From NCBI RefSeq assembly GCF_013408095.1, contig NZ_JACBZF010000001.1, forward strand, positions 620,001 to 684,000: 64,000 bases of DNA, read 5' to 3'. This stretch comes from Novosphingobium marinum. GTDB lineage: Bacteria > Pseudomonadota > Alphaproteobacteria > Sphingomonadales > Sphingomonadaceae. Positions 59,057 to 64,000 of the stretch are shown here, piece after piece. Below the pieces are notes generated by a model that saw nothing but the letters and a program-made list of their open reading frames with translations, ran no database searches and had not been told where the DNA came from. The translations under genes were made by a program, and so were the position numbers. The first letter of the stretch is position 1; the number at the start of each line of letters is the position of its first letter.

Positions 59057-59071
59057 GTGCCCCGCGCGCCC

Positions 59072-59557
59072 CTAGCGGTAGGGCGCATCGGCTTCAAGGT
59101 TCGCGGCGATGGCCCGCTCCCACTTGTCCCCGTTCGCCAGCAGTTTGGCCTTGTCGTAGAGCAGTTCCTCGCGCGTCTCCGTGGAATACTCGAAGTTCGG
59201 CCCCTCGACGATGGCATCGACCGGGCAGGCTTCCTGGCAGAAGCCGCAGTAGATGCACTTGGTCATGTCGATGTCGTAACGCGTCGTCCGGCGCGAACCG
59301 TCGTTGCGCGGCTCCGACTCGATGGTAATTGCCTGCGCCGGGCACACGGCCTCGCACAGCTTGCAGGCAATGCAGCGTTCCTCGCCGTTCGGATAGCGGC
59401 GCAGCGCATGTTCGCCGCGAAAGCGCGGGCTGAGCGGGTTCTTCTCGAACGGGTAGTTGATCGTCACCTTGGGCTTGAAGAAGTACTTCAACGTGAGGGC
59501 ATGGGCCTTCACGAACTCCCACAAGGTGAAGCTCTTGACGAGTTGGGCGACGGTCAT
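59072..59557 (-). CDS. nuoI: NADH-quinone oxidoreductase subunit I
   Basis: Peripheral ferredoxin-like subunit of complex I carrying two 4Fe-4S clusters (N6a and N6b) near the quinone site. The 161-residue protein has [12 protein letters not shown] and [12 protein letters not shown]. Its ATG overlaps the nuoH stop (ATGA). The reading frame is open for hundreds of codons upstream through nuoH, but those codons are antisense-free noise in a different frame; this start gives the normal length. Confidence 0.95.
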   Translation of the reverse strand: MTVAQLVKSFTLWEFVKAHALTLKYFFKPKVTINYPFEKNPLSPRFRGEHALRRYPNGEERCIACKLCEAVCPAQAITIESEPRNDGSRRTTRYDIDMTKCIYCGFCQEACPVDAIVEGPNFEYSTETREELLYDKAKLLANGDKWERAIAANLEADAPYR

Positions 59558-60600
59558 GCGAAATGTCCAGTGGCCATCAGGTAGCCGGAAATGACGAAGA
59601 TGAAGATCAGGCTCATCGGCAGGAAGACCTTCCAGCCGAGCCGCATCAGCTGGTCGTAGCGATAGCGCGGCACGGTGGCCATGACCCAGCTGAACATGAA
59701 GAAGAAGAAGAATATCTTGACCAGCAGCCAGACGATCCCGGGCACGGCATAGAGCGGCTCCCAGTCGACAGGAGGCAGCCAGCCGCCGAAGAACAGGATG
59801 GCGTTGAGCGTGCACATCAGAAGGATGTTGGCGTATTCGCCCAGCCAGAACAGCGCGAAGCTCATCGAGGAATATTCGGTCTGGTAACCGGCGACGAGTT
59901 CGGATTCCGCTTCGGTCAGGTCGAAGGGAACGCGCTGTGTCTCTGCAAGGCTCGAGATGAAGAACACGACCCACATCGGGAACAGCAGGATGTTGAAGAA
60001 GTACCCGTTTATGAAGCCGAGGCCATGACCCTTCTGCGCCAGCACGATCTCGTTCAGGTTGAACGTGCCGGCCCACAGGACGACGCACACGAGGATGAAC
60101 CCGATCGAGACCTCGTAGGAGATCATCTGCGCCGATGCGCGCATTGCCGAGAAGAACGGGTACTTCGAGTTCGAAGCCCAGCCCGACATGACGACGCCGT
60201 AGACCGACAGCGAACTGATCGCGAGAATATAGAGCAGGCCGACGTTGATGTCGGCCAGCACCGCCTCGGGTCCGAAGGGCACCACAGCCCATGCCGCCAG
60301 CGCGACAGTGAACGTCACGATGGGCGCGAGCAGGAAGATACCCTTGTTCGCTGCCGACGGAATGATGGTTTCCTGCAGGAATACCTTCAGGCCGTCGGCA
60401 AAGCTTTGCAGGATGCCGAACGGACCGACCACGTTCGGGCCACGCCGCAGGTTGATCGCGGCCCAGACCTTGCGGTCGACGTAGATGATGAGCGCGACTG
60501 CCAGCATCAGCGGAAACGCGATCAGCAGGATGCCGCTGACGGTTGCCACGAACCATGCCCATTCGTAGGACATGCCCAGGCCCATGAAGAAGTCGGTCAT
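59554..60600 (-). CDS. nuoH: NADH-quinone oxidoreductase subunit H
   Basis: Membrane subunit at the junction with the peripheral arm, forming part of the quinone chamber. The 348-residue protein has [40 protein letters not shown] and [19 protein letters not shown], all signature segments of NuoH/ND1. It is coupled to nuoG and nuoI by ATGA overlaps. Confidence 0.96.
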   Translation of the reverse strand: MTDFFMGLGMSYEWAWFVATVSGILLIAFPLMLAVALIIYVDRKVWAAINLRRGPNVVGPFGILQSFADGLKVFLQETIIPSAANKGIFLLAPIVTFTVALAAWAVVPFGPEAVLADINVGLLYILAISSLSVYGVVMSGWASNSKYPFFSAMRASAQMISYEVSIGFILVCVVLWAGTFNLNEIVLAQKGHGLGFINGYFFNILLFPMWVVFFISSLAETQRVPFDLTEAESELVAGYQTEYSSMSFALFWLGEYANILLMCTLNAILFFGGWLPPVDWEPLYAVPGIVWLLVKIFFFFFMFSWVMATVPRYRYDQLMRLGWKVFLPMSLIFIFVISGYLMATGHFA

Positions 60601-62615
60601 TCGGCGGCCTCCGCCATATCCTCACCGTGAACCAGTTCGGCCGAGCAGCGCTGCATCGTCGCGCTCGCGCGGGCGATGGGATTGGTCATGTAGAAGTCCC
60701 CGATCGGGTAAGCGATCTCGCCGGAAGCCGCGCCCCCGCCCGCCGGCAGGTCATGCCCGTAGTCGGCAAGGCCTTCGATGCCAAGGGCCGGAACTTGCGC
60801 GATCATCTCCGCGCGCAGCTCCTCGAAACTGTCGAAGCCCACGGTCACGTCCAGCGCATCGGCGAGCGCGCGCATGATCTTCCAGTCCTCTCGCGCCTCT
60901 CCGGGAGCGAAGACGGCCTTGTCGGCGAATTGCACCCTGCCCTCGGTATTGACGTAAGTCCCGGGCTTCTCGCTGAACGCGGCTGCGGGAAGGACGATGT
61001 CCGCCGCATGCGCGCCCTTGTCGCCGTGATGGCCGACGTAGACGATGGTCGAATCCGCGAACTTCGCGAAATCGACTTCGTCGGCGCCGAGCGCGAAGAT
61101 CAGCTTCGGTCTTGCCGCGACGATGTCCGCGATGCCGCCTTTCTGCGCGAAGCCGAGCATCAGCCCGCCCATGCGCGACGCCGCCATGTGAAGGACGTTG
61201 AAACCGTTCCAGCGCTCGCCGTCCTCGAGGTCGCGAACGAGGTTCCAGCCCTTCGCGAGCGCGAGCGAGGCTTCAAGGCCACCGCTTCCCAGTCCTGCTC
61301 CGCCGACGATAATCGCGGGCCGCGCTGCCTTCGACATCGCTTCGCCGACGTGTGACGGGAGCGATCCGAGCACAGAAAGGTCCGATCCGAGGAATTCGCC
61401 GCCGAACGTGGTGTCCCATTCGGGGCCGACTATGAAGACCTTGGCGCCCCGCTTCACCGCCTTGCGCAGCCGCACGTTCACGAGCGGCGCTTCCCAGCGC
61501 ACATTGGATCCAACGACAAGGACCGCATCGGCGTGCTCGATGCCCCCGAGCGTGGTGTTGAAGTTGACCGCAGCGAGGTTCGAGACGTCGTAGTCCATGC
61601 CGGTCTGGCGACCTTCGAGCATCGTCGAGCCTAGCGCTCCGAGAAGCGATTTCGCCGCGAACATAGTCTCGCAATCGAGCATGTCGCCCGCGACCGCGGC
61701 AACGCCGGCGCCTGCATTGACCGAAGCGATCGCATCGAAAGCGTCCTGCCAGCTTGCCGCCTGCAACTTGCCGTCGCGGCGGATCCATACCTTGTCGAGC
61801 CGGCGGCGGGTGAGGCCGTCGACCTGGTAACGCGCCTTGTCCGAAATCCATTCCTCGTTGACGTCGTCGTTGACGCGCGGGAGCACGCGCATGACCTCGC
61901 GGCCGCGGCTGTCGAGCCGGATATTGGCGCCAACCGCATCCGAAACGTCGATCGAGAGCGTCTTCTTGAGCTCCCACGGACGCGCCTCAAACGAGTACGG
62001 CCGCGATGTCAGCGCGCCGACCGGACAAAGGTCGATGACGTTCGCCGACATCTCGTGCTTGGCTGCATGCTCGAGATAGGTCGTGATCTGCATGTTCTCG
62101 CCGCGATAAAGCGCGCCGATCTCGTCCACGCCCGCGATTTCCTCGGAAAAGCGTACGCAGCGGGTGCAGTGGATGCAGCGGGTCATGATCGTCTTGATCA
62201 GCGGACCCATGTACTTCTCGGTGACGGCGCGCTTGTTCTCGTCGTAGCGCGACGCGCCGCGGCCGTAGGCCATCGCCTGGTCCTGGAGGTCGCACTCACC
62301 GCCCTGATCGCAGATCGGGCAATCGAGCGGATGGTTGATGAGAAGGAATTCCATCACGCCTTCGCGCGCGGTCTTCACCATCTCGCTGTCAGTGCGGATT
62401 TCCTGCCCCTCGGTCGCGGGGAGTGCGCAGCTCGCCTGCGGCTTGGGCGGCCCCGGCTTCACCTCGACGAGGCACATGCGGCAGTTGCCTGCGATCGACA
62501 GGCGCTCGTGATAGCAGAAACGCGGGATTTCCTTGCCCGCCAGTTCGCAGGCCTGAAGCACGGTCGCGCCGGCCGGGACCTCGAGTTCCACGCCATCTAC
62601 GGTGACTTTAGGCAT
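60597..62615 (-). CDS. nuoG: NADH-quinone oxidoreductase subunit G
   Basis: Large iron-sulfur subunit of complex I. The 672-residue protein has a 2Fe-2S ferredoxin domain ([15 protein letters not shown], then QASCALP), a His/Cys 4Fe-4S site at [19 protein letters not shown], and a further 4Fe-4S site at [10 protein letters not shown] with a later Cys in DLCPVGAL. A molybdopterin-oxidoreductase-like domain follows without cofactor. It overlaps nuoH by 4 bases and the upstream hypothetical gene by 8 bases. Confidence 0.96.
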   Translation of the reverse strand: MPKVTVDGVELEVPAGATVLQACELAGKEIPRFCYHERLSIAGNCRMCLVEVKPGPPKPQASCALPATEGQEIRTDSEMVKTAREGVMEFLLINHPLDCPICDQGGECDLQDQAMAYGRGASRYDENKRAVTEKYMGPLIKTIMTRCIHCTRCVRFSEEIAGVDEIGALYRGENMQITTYLEHAAKHEMSANVIDLCPVGALTSRPYSFEARPWELKKTLSIDVSDAVGANIRLDSRGREVMRVLPRVNDDVNEEWISDKARYQVDGLTRRRLDKVWIRRDGKLQAASWQDAFDAIASVNAGAGVAAVAGDMLDCETMFAAKSLLGALGSTMLEGRQTGMDYDVSNLAAVNFNTTLGGIEHADAVLVVGSNVRWEAPLVNVRLRKAVKRGAKVFIVGPEWDTTFGGEFLGSDLSVLGSLPSHVGEAMSKAARPAIIVGGAGLGSGGLEASLALAKGWNLVRDLEDGERWNGFNVLHMAASRMGGLMLGFAQKGGIADIVAARPKLIFALGADEVDFAKFADSTIVYVGHHGDKGAHAADIVLPAAAFSEKPGTYVNTEGRVQFADKAVFAPGEAREDWKIMRALADALDVTVGFDSFEELRAEMIAQVPALGIEGLADYGHDLPAGGGAASGEIAYPIGDFYMTNPIARASATMQRCSAELVHGEDMAEAAE

Positions 62616-63336
62616 CGTCGGGCTTTCCGATTGCGTAATAGACTACTTCGGCGATCTGGTTGCGCAGGGCAGGCGCGGTAACCGAGAGTTTCTGCCCTTC
62701 CATGATGCACTGGGAAAAGCTCGGTGCCATCTCCATAACCGCTTCGTTTTCCTGCTTTCCGCCCGGTTCGGTCGAAAGCAATTTGGCGATCCCGTCGGGA
62801 TTGTGACCCATGACGCAACCTGCGAAACCTAGCGCGAAAGCACGTGCAGGTACGCTTGATCTGGCACCGTGAAACTTCTCGGCGACGTACATCCCGTCGT
62901 CGCCCAGTGCGATCTTTTCCGATCTGATCTCGATATCTTCCTTGCGCGTGAGCGCCTCTGCCAACGCACCTCGCAAATCGGCATGTTCGAACTTGAATCG
63001 CATCGTTCCGGTGGCCGATCGCATGTTGCCGACGCCATCGAAAGCCATGTCGGGCGTGCAGTCCCAAAAGTCCTTACCGATCGGTTCGTAACGAAGCTGC
63101 TCCTCGAAATTGCCCGGCACCGTGGCAAGATAGAGTTTCACCTCGTTCCTGTGCTTGGTCACCAGGCACCTGGCTGTCCAGAATAGCGCCAGGTTCGGCG
63201 GCGTATCCGCGCCGATGTCCCGCCAGTCGCGCTGCTCCTGACCGAAGCGAAAGCCCATCTTGCGCTGCGCATTGGCGGGGCTGACGACAACACCCCCCGC
63301 TGCAAGACAGGCAAGGAAAAGTCCCAGTCGCTTCAT
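62608..63336 (-). CDS. Secreted protein of unknown function inside the nuo operon
   Basis: A 242-residue protein with a Sec signal peptide ([15 protein letters not shown], cleavage near ANAQ at about 24) and no recognised domain. The mature part contains four cysteines (ARCLV, DCTPD, GCVMG, QCIME) and a Phe/Trp-rich N-terminus, probably a compact periplasmic fold. It overlaps nuoF by 4 bases (ATGA) and nuoG by 8 bases, so it is translated as part of the complex I operon although complex I subunits F and G are cytosolic. Confidence 0.75.
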   Translation of the reverse strand: MKRLGLFLACLAAGGVVVSPANAQRKMGFRFGQEQRDWRDIGADTPPNLALFWTARCLVTKHRNEVKLYLATVPGNFEEQLRYEPIGKDFWDCTPDMAFDGVGNMRSATGTMRFKFEHADLRGALAEALTRKEDIEIRSEKIALGDDGMYVAEKFHGARSSVPARAFALGFAGCVMGHNPDGIAKLLSTEPGGKQENEAVMEMAPSFSQCIMEGQKLSVTAPALRNQIAEVVYYAIGKPDDA

Positions 63337-64000
63337 TCCGCTGCTTCCCGAACGCCGTGGCGTTCCGCAATGCGCCGCTCCAGTTCGGGGCGGAAGTGAC
63401 GGATAAGGCCCTGGATCGGCCATGCGGCAGCGTCGCCAAGCGCACAGATCGTATGGCCTTCGACCTGCTTTGTGACCTGGTGCAGCATGTCGATCTCCTC
63501 GACATTCGCCTCGCCTTCGCGCAGCCGTTCCATCACGCGCCACATCCAGCCCGTGCCTTCCCGGCAAGGCGTGCACTGGCCGCAGCTTTCGTGCTTGTAG
63601 AAGTAGGAAAGGCGGCTGATTGCGCGGACGATGTCGGTCGATTTGTCCATCACGATGACCGCCGCGGTGCCGAGGCCCGACTTGAGGTCCTTCAGTCCGT
63701 CGAAGTCCATCGGCGCGTCCATGATCTCGGCCGCCGGAACGAGCGGGACCGAAGAACCACCCGGAATGACGGCGAGCAGGTTGTCCCACCCGCCCCTAAT
63801 ACCGCCGCAATGCTTCTCGATCAGTTCGCGGAAGGGAATGCTCATCGCTTCCTCGACAACGCAGGGTTTCTCGACGTGGCCGGAAATCTGGAACAGCTTG
63901 GTGCCGTGGTTCTTGTCGCGCCCGAAGGAGGCGAACCAGCTTGCGCCGCGCCGCATGATCGTCGGTGCGACGGCGATGGATTCGACGTTGTTGACCGTGG
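63333..64000 (-). CDS. nuoF: NADH-quinone oxidoreductase subunit F, C-terminal part (cut by window edge)
   Basis: NADH- and FMN-binding subunit that accepts electrons from NADH. Only the last 222 residues are inside the window; the start and the NADH/FMN-binding motifs lie beyond the right edge. The visible part begins [18 protein letters not shown] and includes the N3 4Fe-4S ligands in [13 protein letters not shown], with the fourth Cys in [15 protein letters not shown]. The stop overlaps the downstream secreted protein gene by ATGA. Confidence 0.95.
   Translation of the reverse strand, partial: TVNNVESIAVAPTIMRRGASWFASFGRDKNHGTKLFQISGHVEKPCVVEEAMSIPFRELIEKHCGGIRGGWDNLLAVIPGGSSVPLVPAAEIMDAPMDFDGLKDLKSGLGTAAVIVMDKSTDIVRAISRLSYFYKHESCGQCTPCREGTGWMWRVMERLREGEANVEEIDMLHQVTKQVEGHTICALGDAAAWPIQGLIRHFRPELERRIAERHGVREAAE

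Overview
The window is a dense, high-GC stretch of an alphaproteobacterial chromosome, most likely from Sphingomonadales and probably Erythrobacteraceae. This rests on protein character and gene order: dusB-ntrB, a fused ispDF, pdhA-pdhB with a lipoyl domain on E1-beta, ppiD-trpE-trpG-trpD-trpC-moaC-moeA-lexA with a GTTC-N7-GTTC SOS box, and nuoF-N followed by birA-coaX-rnj. I saw no insertion sequence, prophage, plasmid gene, rRNA or CRISPR array. Most of the window is core housekeeping sequence.

Layout. 1-7.2 kb: ntrB (cut by the left edge), dusB, ispDF, a small secreted protein, pncC, a COQ10/RatA-type protein, lipA, a beta carbonic anhydrase and a secreted repeat-like protein. 7.5-13.5 kb: gyrA, a YhhN-like membrane protein, trmFO, an EF-hand protein and a squalene/phytoene-synthase-fold protein. 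13.7-19.4 kb: six overlapping Tad-pilus-type genes arranged as two successive G-E-E triplets, with no secretion ATPase, platform protein or prepilin peptidase nearby. 19.5-24.8 kb: pdhB and pdhA, an FtsB-like gene, tRNA-Arg(CCT), DUF1178, a nitrilase-family hydrolase, a glutaredoxin, and a small heat-shock gene with a heat-shock-type promoter and a probable ROSE RNA thermometer. 25-28 kb: pyrG, secG and tpiA. 28.2-42.6 kb: ppiD, the trp genes interrupted by a lipoprotein phosphodiester glycosidase, moaC, moeA, lexA, comEC (opposite strand), gltX, gltA and a small membrane protein. 42.7-49.6 kb: the least ordinary locus, described below. 49.6-64 kb: DUF1467, rnj, coaX, birA and the nuo operon, with a secreted hypothetical gene between nuoG and nuoF; nuoF is cut by the right edge.

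The best candidate for something undescribed is 42.7-49.6 kb. A histidine-kinase-like protein has a complete ATPase domain but no phospho-acceptor His. An Hpt-like protein has Met where the phosphorylated His should be. Between them lie a degenerate nucleotidyltransferase-like membrane fusion and a helical protein. Divergent from them is a roughly 960-residue membrane-anchored coiled-coil protein with TipN-like architecture, across a promoter region carrying a CtrA-like box. This could be a phosphorylation-independent signalling or polarity module. That reading is an inference from motif losses and gene neighbourhood, not a demonstrated function.

Genes are packed tightly. ATGA, GTGA, TTGA and TGATG overlaps link the nuo, trp, mo and Tad genes, so most runs are probably long co-transcribed and translationally coupled operons. 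Several starts are GTG or TTG.
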